Assembly (NCBI GenBank): GCA_007132185.1
Contig: SLPC01000127.1
Span: 1-35,876, forward strand
Length of the DNA stretch: 35,876 bases
Source of the DNA: Anaerolineae bacterium
GTDB lineage: Bacteria > Chloroflexota > Anaerolineae > UBA1429
Reading direction: 5' to 3'
A program made the position numbers and the translations under genes. This document shows, piece by piece, positions 16,250 to 23,823 of the stretch. The notes below the pieces were generated by a model that worked only from the letters and a program-made list of their open reading frames with translations, was not told where the DNA came from and searched no databases. Position 1 is the stretch's first letter. The number at the start of each line of letters is the position of its first letter.

Positions 16250-16420
16250 TCAAATAGCGTCGCTTCCGCGGGGTCAACGCCCTCCCAGCGCCAAGACGCA
16301 CGAACACCCATTGTACCTATGGCCGCCCCGGGCATCCGCGTTGTGGCTTGATCACCCAGGAATTCCCGCCGCCGAATCCTACAGGAGAAGCGTTTATCCT
16401 GACATTTTCTATCAATTACC

Positions 16421-16449
16421 TTGACAATTGCGCTACGACTTGTTATAAT
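16421..16449 (+). promoter_or_regulatory. Consensus promoter of the OsmC-family gene
   Basis: TTGACA (16421-16426), 17-bp spacer and TATAAT (16444-16449) match the sigma-70 consensus at all twelve positions. The -10 is extended (TGTTATAAT). The start site is expected near 16456, giving a 140-nt untranslated leader. Confidence 0.85.
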
Positions 16450-16530
16450 GAGAATAGTTAAACAGTCAAATGATGGTGGATTTCCCCCGTCGATGGCTGT
16501 TCTTGTTTTCAGAATGGTAGTGTATCATCT

Positions 16531-16548
16531 GCCGGAGCCTCCTCCGGC
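16531..16548 (+). other. Leader hairpin upstream of the OsmC-family gene
   Basis: GCCGGAG (16531-16537) pairs perfectly with CTCCGGC (16542-16548) over a 4-nt loop. No T run follows, so it is not an intrinsic terminator. It might affect mRNA stability or translation. Confidence 0.45.
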
Positions 16549-16595
16549 CATGCCGGCGCAGGCTCTAGGCCGCAGATGGCAGTAGGAGGTATGTC

Positions 16596-17168
16596 ATGGC
16601 GATAATGGAAAGCACGCATAAGGTAAATGGCGTTGATGTAGACAGCCTCGTCGAAACGATAGAGGCCATCAAGGAAAACCCGGAACTGGCCCACCTGCGG
16701 TTCCATGCCGAGACGGAATGGATCGACGGTGCGCGCGCCGAGACGCGAATCAAGGAGATCCATCAGGCGGGCAAGGAGACCGGCGGGCGGAGACGCGAAC
16801 TCAAGTTGGAGGGCGACGAGCCGGAACTGCTTCTGGGCGATAACAAGGCGCCCAATGCGGTAGAGACGGTACTGCATGCCCTGACCTCATGTCTCACGGT
16901 GGGCCTGGTCTATAATGCGGCCGCCCGGGGCATCAAGCTGGAGGATGTCGAGTTTCGCGTGGACGGCGACCTGGACCTGCGCCCGTTCCTCGGCATCGAG
17001 ACCGATGGCGAACGGCCAGGCTATGAGGGCATCCGTGTCTCGTATCGCGTCAAGAGCGATGCGCCGCGCGAAGAGATCGAGGAGCTATGCAAGTATGTAC
17101 AAGACACCTCGCCGGTGATGGATATCATCCGCAATCCGGTGCCGGTGCACGTGGAGCTTGAGAAATAG
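16596..17168 (+). CDS. OsmC/Ohr-family protein with serine in place of the second catalytic cysteine
   Basis: AGGAGG lies six to seven bases before the ATG. The 190-residue product has the OsmC fold: an N-terminal beta sheet, the helix APNAVETVLHALTSCLTVGLVYNAAARG with Cys99, then strands LEDVEFRVDGDLDL and RPGYEGIRVSYRV, and the C-terminal DTSPVMDIIRNPVPV. OsmC and Ohr peroxidases reduce organic hydroperoxides with two cysteines. Here the second position reads Ser172 in DTSPV, though a cysteine is nearby (Cys165). It may therefore be a one-Cys peroxidase, or an OsmC-fold protein with another role. It is transcribed alone from a consensus promoter to a perfect terminator. Confidence 0.9.
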   Translation: MAIMESTHKVNGVDVDSLVETIEAIKENPELAHLRFHAETEWIDGARAETRIKEIHQAGKETGGRRRELKLEGDEPELLLGDNKAPNAVETVLHALTSCLTVGLVYNAAARGIKLEDVEFRVDGDLDLRPFLGIETDGERPGYEGIRVSYRVKSDAPREEIEELCKYVQDTSPVMDIIRNPVPVHVELEK

Positions 17169-17206
17169 CGAAACGGCTGTCGAAACTCATTCATTGACGA
17201 CCCGAA

Positions 17207-17247
17207 CCGTTGCGCTCAGAGCAGATCTGAGCGCAACGGCTTCTTGT
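17207..17247 (+). terminator. Intrinsic terminator after the OsmC-family gene
   Basis: A perfect 14-bp stem (CCGTTGCGCTCAGA, 17207-17220, with 17226-17239) closes the 5-nt loop GCAGA and is followed by CTTCTTGTT. Confidence 0.9.
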
Positions 17248-17455
17248 TGCCTCATTGTTGGCACCGGTCTGAGCAATTGGTGGCCAGGGCTAACGCATTC
17301 TGAATGCCTTCTCCCACCTGCTGGTGAGAAAAGGCGCGTTCGGCAGGCAGTGGACCCACGCCATCTCCAGAGTAAGTGAACTGATATGCTACATCTGCCA
17401 CTCGGGCCTCGAAATAATGAGAATACGCCAGCCCTGAATTGGTGGCGCATGGGGA

Positions 17456-17484
17456 TTGACAATTGGCAGCATATCTGCTATCTT
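17456..17484 (+). promoter_or_regulatory. Promoter of the leader unit upstream of the RIO kinase
   Basis: TTGACA (17456-17461) and TATCTT (17479-17484) are 17 bp apart, and TGC before the -10 makes it an extended type. Expected start near 17491. No comparable promoter is seen between 17643 and the RIO start, so this may be the promoter for both the small ORF and the kinase gene. Confidence 0.6.
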
Positions 17485-17530
17485 GGCCTTGTTGCGTGAA
17501 CGCGAGGCTTGCGAAAGGAGGCGTTTTCCG

Positions 17531-17596
17531 ATGATGAAAAGCAATAGAATCGTCAGCGAATATCATCTCTGGATGCGCCTGCCTATCACGCACTAA
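17531..17596 (+). CDS. 21-codon leader ORF or small protein
   Basis: A strong SD, AAAGGAGG (17514-17521), sits nine bases before ATG ATG. The 21 codons begin MMKSNRIVSE and end RLPITH, then TAA. The peptide is basic, not a membrane segment, and shows no run of one amino acid of the kind found in classical biosynthetic attenuators. It lies between an extended -10 promoter and an intrinsic terminator only 20 bp after its stop codon. It could be a regulatory leader peptide for the RIO kinase gene or a stand-alone small protein. I do not recognise the sequence. Confidence 0.5.
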   Translation: MMKSNRIVSEYHLWMRLPITH

Positions 17597-17615
17597 GGAC
17601 ACTGTCTCTGCGTGG

Positions 17616-17642
17616 CCGTGGGTGCATCCGCCCACGGTTTTT
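17616..17642 (+). terminator. Intrinsic terminator/attenuator after the leader ORF
   Basis: A 9-bp stem (17616-17624 with 17629-17637, one T-G wobble) over the loop CATC is followed by TTTTT. It lies 140 bp upstream of the RIO start codon. The left arm sequence GGCCGTGGG recurs at 17699-17707, so the right arm has two possible partners. Confidence 0.8.
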
Positions 17643-17677
17643 CTGTTTCTGGCGGTAGGACCCTTGTCCGGGTCCAC

Positions 17678-17743
17678 GCGACAGATGCGATCGATGACGG
17701 CCGTGGGCTGACAGCCTGCGGCCGTTTGCATCTGCTTGGTCGC
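17678..17743 (+). other. Large imperfect hairpin just upstream of the RIO kinase start
   Basis: GCGA and CAGATGC (17678-17688) can pair with GCATCTG (17728-17734) and TCGC (17740-17743). Inside, CGGCCG (17698-17703) pairs with CGGCCG (17719-17724), and GGCT with AGCC over a 3-nt loop. The element ends 28 bp before the SD of the kinase gene. Pairing was found by eye and the folding energy was not computed. Confidence 0.45.
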
Positions 17744-17783
17744 AGGTACCGAATTCGACAAGCAACCAAGCAAAGGATACACA

Positions 17784-18800
17784 GTGTCTCAACGGCTAGA
17801 CAATCTCGATCCGGAAGCGTTTGAAGAACTGGAATATGATGCCTGGCGCAGCAATCGCGAGAGGCGCCAGGCCAGACAACGCCTTGACAAGCAAGCGCCC
17901 CCCGATACGCAGACTGTGTCCGAGTTGGCCGAGCCTCTCGATCTGGAGGCCGGGTTCGAGCCCACCTATCACGCCGCACGCCATGAAAAGGGCTGGCTGC
18001 TGGAATCGCTGCGCCCCTTTTACGAGGACTCGCTCATCACCGATGTGCTGAGCCTGGCTCAGGGCGGCAAGGAGGCCAACGTCTACTGCTGCCGCGCCCA
18101 TCTGGCTACGGGGCGCGAGCTGCTGGCGGCCAAAGTCTATCGTCCGCGCAAGTTCCGTAACCTGCGCAACGACAAACTCTATCGTGAGGGCCGTGAGATC
18201 CTCACCGAGGGCGGCCGCCCCGTCAATGCCCGCGATCAGCGCATCATGCGCGCCATTGGCAAAAAGACCGACTTTGGCGTGCAGGTGGAACACACCTCGT
18301 GGCTCATGCACGAATACGTCGCGCTGCGCGATCTGAGCGCTGCCGGCGCCGATGTGCCGGTGCCCCTGGCAGCACACGACAACGCCTTGCTTATGGAGTA
18401 TGTGGGGGACGCCGCCCGGGCGGCACCCACGTTGCACAGCGTGCGACCGGGAGCCGACGAGGCCCCTGCCCTGCTGCGACGCATCCTGCACAATGTAGAG
18501 CTGATGCTGACCCGGCAGATGGTGCATGGTGACCTGTCGGCCTACAACATTCTCTATTGGGAGGGAGCTATCGCCCTGATCGACTTTCCCCAGGCGGTGA
18601 ACAGCATCGCGAACCCATACGCCCGGGAGCTGCTCTATCGGGATGTGACGCGGATATGCGAGTACTTTGGGCGGTGTGGCCTCACGACCGATCCCAATAT
18701 CATTGCCGCCAACCTGTGGCGACGCCACGGCATCGAGGCCCTGTCGCCAGAGGAGCAATTGGGCGATCTGTACGTGGGGCCGCTGGGCGACCAACACTGA
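17784..18800 (+). CDS. RIO-type serine/threonine kinase (bacterial)
   Basis: Start is a GTG at 17784 with AAAGGA six bases upstream; an upstream TTG at 17736 lies in the leader hairpin and is less likely. The 338-residue protein has a RIO kinase fold: nucleotide loop LAQGGKEANVYCC, catalytic loop VHGDLSAYNILYW with Asp250 and Asn255, and metal-binding LIDFPQAV with Asp267. A charged N-terminal region (RSNRERRQARQRLDKQ) precedes it. RIO1/RIO2 act in ribosome maturation in archaea and eukaryotes; bacterial members are poorly understood. The possible attenuator upstream would make expression conditional. Its downstream neighbour is an APH-fold protein with its own SD. Confidence 0.88.
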   Translation: MSQRLDNLDPEAFEELEYDAWRSNRERRQARQRLDKQAPPDTQTVSELAEPLDLEAGFEPTYHAARHEKGWLLESLRPFYEDSLITDVLSLAQGGKEANVYCCRAHLATGRELLAAKVYRPRKFRNLRNDKLYREGREILTEGGRPVNARDQRIMRAIGKKTDFGVQVEHTSWLMHEYVALRDLSAAGADVPVPLAAHDNALLMEYVGDAARAAPTLHSVRPGADEAPALLRRILHNVELMLTRQMVHGDLSAYNILYWEGAIALIDFPQAVNSIANPYARELLYRDVTRICEYFGRCGLTTDPNIIAANLWRRHGIEALSPEEQLGDLYVGPLGDQH

Positions 18801-18817
18801 CGGATGAGCAAACATGT

Positions 18818-18862
18818 GCCGCCGAGGAGGAGTGTCTCCTACGTTCGCTCCCCCTCGGCGGC
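18818..18862 (+). other. Hairpin between the RIO and APH genes
   Basis: GCCGCCGAGG (18818-18827) pairs perfectly with CCTCGGCGGC (18853-18862); inside, AGGAG and CTCCT can form a second small stem. There is no following T run, so it is more likely an RNA processing or stability element than a terminator. Confidence 0.45.
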
Positions 18863-18937
18863 TATGCCCCGTCCCGATGGACCGCAAGACAAGGCCAGGC
18901 ACTGCTCGGCCTGTGCCGCTAGCCAAGGAGTGAGTAT

Positions 18938-19840
18938 ATGTTGTCCAACGCGCCCCTTGATGCTCACTATATCGCCGCGCACTGGCCCCTTACCGGCGTC
19001 CGCCTGGGGACCGTCCTGCGCGTGTTCGATCATCGCCACGTCCAAGTCATAACATCGTGTGAAGGGCGCTATGTTCTCAAGACAACCAACCAGTGGCGCA
19101 ACGACCTGGATGCGACGAACCATCTCTCGCTTCCTGGGTACCTGGCCGCCCACGGTTTTGCCAATGCACCAAGGCTGCTGCCCACGCGCGCGGGAAGGCT
19201 GTTTGAGCCCTTGGGCGATGACCATGTCTATCTACTCGAGTATATCGAGGGGCGCGCTCCCGATCCCACGACCGTGGTCTATGAGCGCATCGGCGAACTG
19301 GTGGCCGCCCTGCACACTGTAACATGCTATCCGCACCCCTATCTCTTTACCTATCAAGAGGTGTTGCCCGAACTCTATGAGATCGCGCAAGAGCTGCCTT
19401 TTACCGACGAGTACCTGACAATCGTGGATGCCTGGCCCGATTTCGACACCTTCCCGCAGTCCATCATCCACGGCGAGGTGGTCGGCAACACCCTCCAGAG
19501 CGATGATGATACGCTCATTGTCCTCGATTGGGACGAGGCCGGCGTCGGACCGCGCCTGTTCGATATCGGACATCCACTGGTGGTGTCGTTCATCACAGAG
19601 GATCTGCAGGTCCACTGGGATCTGATGGCTGCTTTTTACCGGGGCTACCTGCACCAGATCGCGCTGACCGACCTTGAGCTGGCCCATATCGTAGACGCGG
19701 CTCTGTTCTACGCCCTGCGCTATATCATCTGGGGCGACACGGCCGCTCGCTGGCGCCGCATCCTGTGGACTCTTGAGCATCGCGCTGACCTGGAGGCTGT
19801 GATTGCCAGGGCGGTGCCGGCACATCGCCGCGTGGACTAG
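18938..19840 (+). CDS. APH/choline-kinase-fold protein with HGE instead of HGD
   Basis: AAGGAG lies seven bases before the ATG. The 300-residue protein has an APH-type fold: the N-terminal lobe (GRYVLKTTNQWRNDLDATNHL, with Lys in VLKTT), the hinge HVYLLEYIEGRAP, the catalytic segment IIHGEVVGNTL and the metal-binding LDWDEAGVGPRLFDIGH (Asp197). The catalytic base of this superfamily is normally Asp in HGDxxxxN; here it is Glu180. Either the enzyme tolerates Glu, or it has become a binding protein. The substrate is unknown: aminoglycosides, choline, homoserine and sugars are all used by the superfamily. Same strand as the RIO gene, 137 bp downstream. Confidence 0.8.
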   Translation: MLSNAPLDAHYIAAHWPLTGVRLGTVLRVFDHRHVQVITSCEGRYVLKTTNQWRNDLDATNHLSLPGYLAAHGFANAPRLLPTRAGRLFEPLGDDHVYLLEYIEGRAPDPTTVVYERIGELVAALHTVTCYPHPYLFTYQEVLPELYEIAQELPFTDEYLTIVDAWPDFDTFPQSIIHGEVVGNTLQSDDDTLIVLDWDEAGVGPRLFDIGHPLVVSFITEDLQVHWDLMAAFYRGYLHQIALTDLELAHIVDAALFYALRYIIWGDTAARWRRILWTLEHRADLEAVIARAVPAHRRVD

Positions 19841-19940
19841 CCCGCCCCCGTTCGACCCCCGCGCAGCGTGGGCACAATGAGGCACAGCGATCCTAGTAAT
19901 GCCCGTCCTGGGCGGGTACCGAATGTGACTCGGACGAAGA

Positions 19941-19991
19941 ACGGCGGCGCCGGGGATCCCTCCCCTTGCAGGGGCCCTCCTGCGCCGTCGT
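19941..19991. terminator. Branched hairpin between converging genes, likely bidirectional terminator
   Basis: ACGGCGGCGC (19941-19950) pairs with GCGCCGTCGT (19982-19991) with one mismatch, and an inner CCCC/GGGG stem (19962-19965 with 19971-19974) lies in the loop. It sits between the APH gene and the oppositely oriented membrane-protein gene. T runs are weak on both sides. Confidence 0.45.
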
Positions 19992-20006
19992 GAAGTAGAG
20001 CTCTCG

Positions 20007-20420
20007 CTACAGACGTCGCGTGCCGTTGTCGTCACGCCGCTCTCGTTCCTGCGCGGAATCCTCCTCGAACAAAGGCTCGTCCACGACAAAGGGCGGCTCA
20101 TCGTCGGGGGCTCTTTCAGGCGATGCGGTGCGACGCTTGTCGCCCGGTAACAGAGTTCCGAGTAGCACAGAGAGGCCGACCATGATCAGAATCCCCGGCC
20201 AGAAAAAGCCGGTCCAGAACAGTAACGCCAGGCCGATCATCCAAAAGGCGCCCTGCCACGCCACCCAGCCACGGTGCGACGCCAGACCGGCGGGCAGACC
20301 CGAAAGACCGATCACGACCAGGATCCAGGGCCAGATGCCCACGCCGGGCAGCAAATAGATCAGGCCGAGGCCGATGAGAAAGACACCTGCGCTCAAGCCT
20401 GCATGGCGATTGTCATCCAT
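20007..20420 (-). CDS. Small membrane protein, LiaI/LiaF-like transmembrane region
   Basis: The 137-residue product has an N-terminal block of hydrophobic helices: GVFLIGLGLIYLLPGVGIWPWILVVIGL, then AFWMIGLALLFWTGFFWPGILIMVGLSVLLG. The W-P-x-x-L-x-x-x-G pattern repeats twice, as in the LiaF/DUF5668-like transmembrane region found in many small bacterial envelope proteins. The C-terminal 45 residues are polar and charged (RRTASPERAPDDEPP) and probably cytoplasmic. AAGGAG is present upstream but 12 bases from the ATG, which is long. It is divergent from the glycosyltransferase gene. Role unknown; envelope-stress functions are known for relatives. Confidence 0.75.
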   Translation of the reverse strand: MDDNRHAGLSAGVFLIGLGLIYLLPGVGIWPWILVVIGLSGLPAGLASHRGWVAWQGAFWMIGLALLFWTGFFWPGILIMVGLSVLLGTLLPGDKRRTASPERAPDDEPPFVVDEPLFEEDSAQERERRDDNGTRRL

Positions 20421-20451
20421 TGGTGCGCCGCTCCTTTACTGGGAATCACCC
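20418..20451. repeat. Copy 1 of a 34-bp dispersed repeat
   Basis: This segment matches 22600-22633 at 28 of 34 positions, including 13 identical bases GCGCCGCTCCTTT. It covers the start codon and SD region of the minus-strand membrane-protein gene and lies 200 bp before the glycosyltransferase start. Confidence 0.6.
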
Positions 20452-20649
20452 AACGAGTATCACTACGCATGGGAGCGCACAGGGTTGCGGCGCACACGGT
20501 TTCGCCGCACAGCGGGTTCTCCTGCACAAGCTGCTCGAGCCCTGGCGAGCCGGCCAACACATCTTGGAGCAGATCGTACGGTGCAGCGGCTATGGTATAC
20601 TCAATGCCGGTCGGACGATTGGCTGTCCACACGGGAGAAGTTGCAGAGG

Positions 20650-22440
20650 ATGACACACGCTCGGCGAGGGCCGGGGCTTTGGTACTGGATACGCATGGGA
20701 GGATGGCGCTGGCTACTGGCCGCGGCGGCGCTCGGGGTTTCCTTTGGCGTTGGGCAGCGGGCAACGGCGTGGCTCTCCCCGGCGCAGGGGTATACCCTGC
20801 TGGCCGCCTGGGGGCTGGCTATTCTCTATTATATGCTGGCGCTCATTGACATACACGAGCTTGGGCGTGGGGTTGGATCGCTCAGAGCTCTGGTTCGTGA
20901 CCACCAGCAGGAGCTGGCGCTGGTACTGGCCATCACCTTGCTGGCCGGCGTGGCCCGATTCATCCATCTCGATCGGATCCCCCACATCCTGGGGGGCGAC
21001 GAGGCCTCTATGGGGCGCGAGGCGGTGGCGATTCTGGAGGGTCGCCTGACCAATCCCTTTGTGACCGGCTGGCTCTCGCATCCCACCCTGTTCTTTTACC
21101 TGCAGGCCCTGGCGTTACGCTTGCAACCCGACCAGACTGTGGGATTGAGGGTGGTGCCGGCTCTGGCAGGCACCCTGACGGTACCTGCTCTATATCTTTT
21201 CACCCGAGAGCTGTTTGATCGGCGGGTGGCCCTGGTCGCCGCCTTTTACCTGGCCTGCTATCATTACGCCATCCATTTCTCGCGTCTGGGCCTGAACAAC
21301 ATCTTGGACCCCCTTCTCGCCACCCTGGCCTTTACCCTGCTCCTGGTGGGATTCCGCACGCGGCGGGTGGCGCTCTTTGGCGCGGTGGGCGTATTGATCG
21401 GCCTAAGTCAGTACGCCTACATGGGCGCACGGCTGATCCCCATCGTGCTGGGGGTCTATTTGCTGGGACGGCTGATCACAGAGCGCCGCTTCTGGCCGAC
21501 GTACCGGGGCCATCTCCTGATCATGGCCGGCGGCTTTTTGGTGACGGCTTTTCCTTTACTGCTCTTTTGGCTGCACAATCAGGAGCGGTTTATGGCCCGT
21601 GTGAACGTGACCGGCATCTTGCAGACGGGCTGGCTGGCGAGTGAGGCCGTCAAACTGGGGCGCAGTCCGTTGAGTCTTTTGGGCCAGCAGTTTCTGCGGG
21701 CTGCCCTGGCCTTTAACCATTATCCCGATACCAGCCCGTTCTACGAGCCGGGCGTGCCGCTGTTAGGCACCGTCAGCGGGGCAGCCTTTGCCGTGGGGTT
21801 CCTGGTGCATATGGGGCGCCCGCGCAAGCGCAGCATCCTGCTGATTATTCTCTATTGGGGCGTCGTGATCTTTGGCGGGATGCTGCTCACCGGGCCACCC
21901 TACGCTGCCAGGTTAGTGCTGGGTATGCTGCCGGCGTGCATCTTTATGGCGTGGACCCTCTGCCGAGCTGCGGATACGGCGCAAGTGCGGCTGCGGATCA
22001 AGCCGGTGTGGGCGCATCTGGTGATGGGGCTGGTGGCTGTGGCGCTGGGCGCCTATAGCCTCTATTTCTACTTTGGTCCCTATACCGAAGCCAAAATATA
22101 CCCCGGCCTCAATACCGAGGTGGGGCACGAGATGGGGCTCTACCTGCAAGACATGGGGCCGGATGTGCGCCTTTACTTTTTCGGGGCGCCGCGCATGTTT
22201 GCCGACTTTCCCAACACCCGCTATCTCGCTCCAGACGTACCCGGCGAGGACATCATCGAACCCCTGAGTGGTCCGCTGCCGTTCGTTGAGACCGATCGGC
22301 GGCCCGTGTTCATCTTATTGCCCGAGCGGATCGATGAACTGGAATGGGTCAGGGCGCTTTACCCCATGGGACACCTGCGCGAATTCCCACGGCATTCCGG
22401 GGGGCTCTTGTTCATCGCCTACGAGCCCGATCCGTGGTAG
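20650..22440 (+). CDS. PMT/ArnT-type membrane glycosyltransferase (GT39/GT83-like)
   Basis: The frame is open from 20374, but the part before the ATG at 20650 looks non-coding, so 20650 is chosen (596 aa; a GAGAAG site is nine bases upstream). The protein has a series of hydrophobic helices separated by short loops over most of its length and a soluble C-terminal segment (DVRLYFFGAPRMFADFP...). The first extracytoplasmic loop carries HILGGDEASMGREA with Asp117-Glu118, the acidic pair typical of polyprenyl-phosphate-sugar-dependent transferases. The expected role is transfer of a sugar from a lipid carrier outside the membrane, to protein or envelope polymers. The acceptor is not known. A nearby APH-fold gene follows on the same strand. 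Confidence 0.85.
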   Translation: MTHARRGPGLWYWIRMGGWRWLLAAAALGVSFGVGQRATAWLSPAQGYTLLAAWGLAILYYMLALIDIHELGRGVGSLRALVRDHQQELALVLAITLLAGVARFIHLDRIPHILGGDEASMGREAVAILEGRLTNPFVTGWLSHPTLFFYLQALALRLQPDQTVGLRVVPALAGTLTVPALYLFTRELFDRRVALVAAFYLACYHYAIHFSRLGLNNILDPLLATLAFTLLLVGFRTRRVALFGAVGVLIGLSQYAYMGARLIPIVLGVYLLGRLITERRFWPTYRGHLLIMAGGFLVTAFPLLLFWLHNQERFMARVNVTGILQTGWLASEAVKLGRSPLSLLGQQFLRAALAFNHYPDTSPFYEPGVPLLGTVSGAAFAVGFLVHMGRPRKRSILLIILYWGVVIFGGMLLTGPPYAARLVLGMLPACIFMAWTLCRAADTAQVRLRIKPVWAHLVMGLVAVALGAYSLYFYFGPYTEAKIYPGLNTEVGHEMGLYLQDMGPDVRLYFFGAPRMFADFPNTRYLAPDVPGEDIIEPLSGPLPFVETDRRPVFILLPERIDELEWVRALYPMGHLREFPRHSGGLLFIAYEPDPW

Positions 22441-22599
22441 TGATAGCCCGGGCCGTTTTCATGGTGTCTCACGGGTTCGCGCATATCAGCCAGATTCGTG
22501 CGCAGCCGCCCATTGAGCTAGAGGACTGCATGTCTCCCCCGAGAAGGGTGTCTCTTTCCACCTAGCACCAAACCAGGCGAGCGCCAGCGTCCGCCACCC

Positions 22600-22633
22600 C
22601 ATGGGCGCGCCGCTCCTTTGCTTTGGATCACCC
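22600..22633. repeat. Copy 2 of a 34-bp dispersed repeat
   Basis: Partner of 20418-20451, about 2.2 kb away in the same orientation. It lies 57 bp upstream of the APH-like gene start. The surrounding 22441-22689 region holds no gene I can support. Confidence 0.6.
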
Positions 22634-22689
22634 TACCAACTATGATTGCGTACAGGATCGGCCGCGGCTACGCTGTACGGGGGGTTCCC

Positions 22690-23712
22690 ATGTGCAAGTT
22701 GCTCCAAGCGTACTATTATCGGGCGCTTCCCGAGCTACTGGATCCCGAGATCATCGGGATCGAGGAGCTCCGCCAAGGGTGGGAGACCGAGATCCACATC
22801 GTCGAACTGGCATTTGGCCCGACCGAGGCTCGCCAGCGCTGCAGCCACGTCCTGCGGGTGTACCCGGGCGAGAACGCCATCCCCAAGGCGCGACGCGAGT
22901 ACGATGTACTGCAACGCTTGCGGGCGGCGGGCTATCCGGTGCCCACGGTCCATGCTCTGGCCGTCGACGGCTCGCCTCTGGGCAAGCCGTTCCTCGTCAT
23001 GGAGCGGGTGCACGGCACAACGATGTCGAGGCCCCTATTCGATAGCTCCGAAGCCGCCGAGCAGGAGCGCCTCCTCACCCAGTTCTGCCAGCTCATGCTG
23101 GGGCTGCATCAACTGGACTGGCGCCCCCATGTCGATGACCCGCAGCGCTATGCCGATGGCGACCCCTATCGGTGGATCAGCCGGGAGCTGGAGCGGTTGA
23201 CGAGCCGGTTCACGCTTCTGGAGCCGCTGGGATTCAGTCCCTTGCTGGAGTGGCTCCTGGCCCGGCGCCATGAGGTGCCCTGCCTGTATCCGGGGGTTAT
23301 CCATTGGGATTTCCACCCCAACAACGTTCTCCTGCGCCCCGATGGCTCGGCGGTGGTGCTGGACTGGGCCCAGGCCGACGTCTCTGATCCCCGGGTGGAC
23401 CTGGGATGGACTCTGATCCTGATCGGCTCGGAGAGAGGCATAGCCTGGCGTGACCGCATCCTGTCCCGCTACGAGGAGCTCGCCGGGGAGCCTGTAGAGC
23501 AGATCGAATACTTTGAGGTGTTGGGATACCTCAAGCGGCTGGCGGTCTTTGCACTGGTCATGCACGGCCAGGCGGCCACGCTGGGGTTGCGTCCCGACCT
23601 GGCGCCTCACATCGCACGCAACTTGGCCCCTATTCGACGCCTCTATGAGCGCCTGCTGGCCCTCGTAGACCGGCGCATCCCCGAGATCGAACGTCTGCTG
23701 GCGGCGGGCTAG
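22690..23712 (+). CDS. APH-family phosphotransferase
   Basis: A frame is open from 22618, but the ATG at 22690 (MCKLLQAYYY) has a G-rich run just upstream and fits better, giving 340 residues. The catalytic loop reads GVIHWDFHPNNVLL with His205, Asp207 and the following Asn pair, and the metal site VVLDWAQADVSDPRVDLGW. The N-lobe has the SHVLRVYPGENAIPKARREYDVLQRL segment with the usual Lys/Glu pair. All catalytic residues of the APH/choline kinase superfamily are present, unlike the APH gene at 18938. The substrate is unknown. It follows the glycosyltransferase gene by 250 bp on the same strand. Confidence 0.82.
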   Translation: MCKLLQAYYYRALPELLDPEIIGIEELRQGWETEIHIVELAFGPTEARQRCSHVLRVYPGENAIPKARREYDVLQRLRAAGYPVPTVHALAVDGSPLGKPFLVMERVHGTTMSRPLFDSSEAAEQERLLTQFCQLMLGLHQLDWRPHVDDPQRYADGDPYRWISRELERLTSRFTLLEPLGFSPLLEWLLARRHEVPCLYPGVIHWDFHPNNVLLRPDGSAVVLDWAQADVSDPRVDLGWTLILIGSERGIAWRDRILSRYEELAGEPVEQIEYFEVLGYLKRLAVFALVMHGQAATLGLRPDLAPHIARNLAPIRRLYERLLALVDRRIPEIERLLAAG

Positions 23713-23766
23713 CTCTATGCCATTGTGTGTTCCCCTCGATTGGGCGGCCTGTATGAGATCGTTATA

Positions 23767-23775
23767 TGCTATAAT
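23767..23775 (+). promoter_or_regulatory. Extended -10 promoter of the VOC gene
   Basis: TGCTATAAT, a perfect extended -10 element, ends 48 bp before the VOC start codon. No good -35 is found at 16-18 bp; TTGGGC is 24 bp upstream. Confidence 0.6.
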
Positions 23776-23823
23776 GCATCGCATCAATCTATCGCACGGG
23801 ATTCGTGCAGAAGGAACAAGCCA

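Larger units (their letters stand above)
16178..16595. other. Divergent promoter region between GH2 and OsmC genes
   Basis: This 418-bp stretch has no gene. It holds a minus-strand promoter for GH2, a plus-strand promoter for the OsmC gene, two copies of ATAGCGTC 31 bp apart, and a small hairpin in the OsmC leader. The part from 16262 to 16420 shows nothing I can interpret. Confidence 0.6.
17248..17783 (+). other. Long non-coding stretch with promoter, small ORF, terminator and structured leader before the RIO kinase
   Basis: The first 200 bp (17248-17455) show no gene or structure I can interpret. From 17456 the region is organised as promoter, SD, 21-codon ORF, intrinsic terminator, then a long imperfect hairpin just before the RIO start codon. 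Its parts are listed separately. Confidence 0.6.

Noticed and set aside
17252-17782. Minus-strand ORF of 176 codons across the region before the RIO gene
   Set aside because: It crosses a plus-strand promoter, small ORF, terminator and hairpin, has no SD, and its predicted protein shows no domain.
17796-18926. Minus-strand ORF of 376 codons opposite the RIO kinase gene
   Set aside because: The plus strand has clear kinase motifs and the ORF has no SD or family features.
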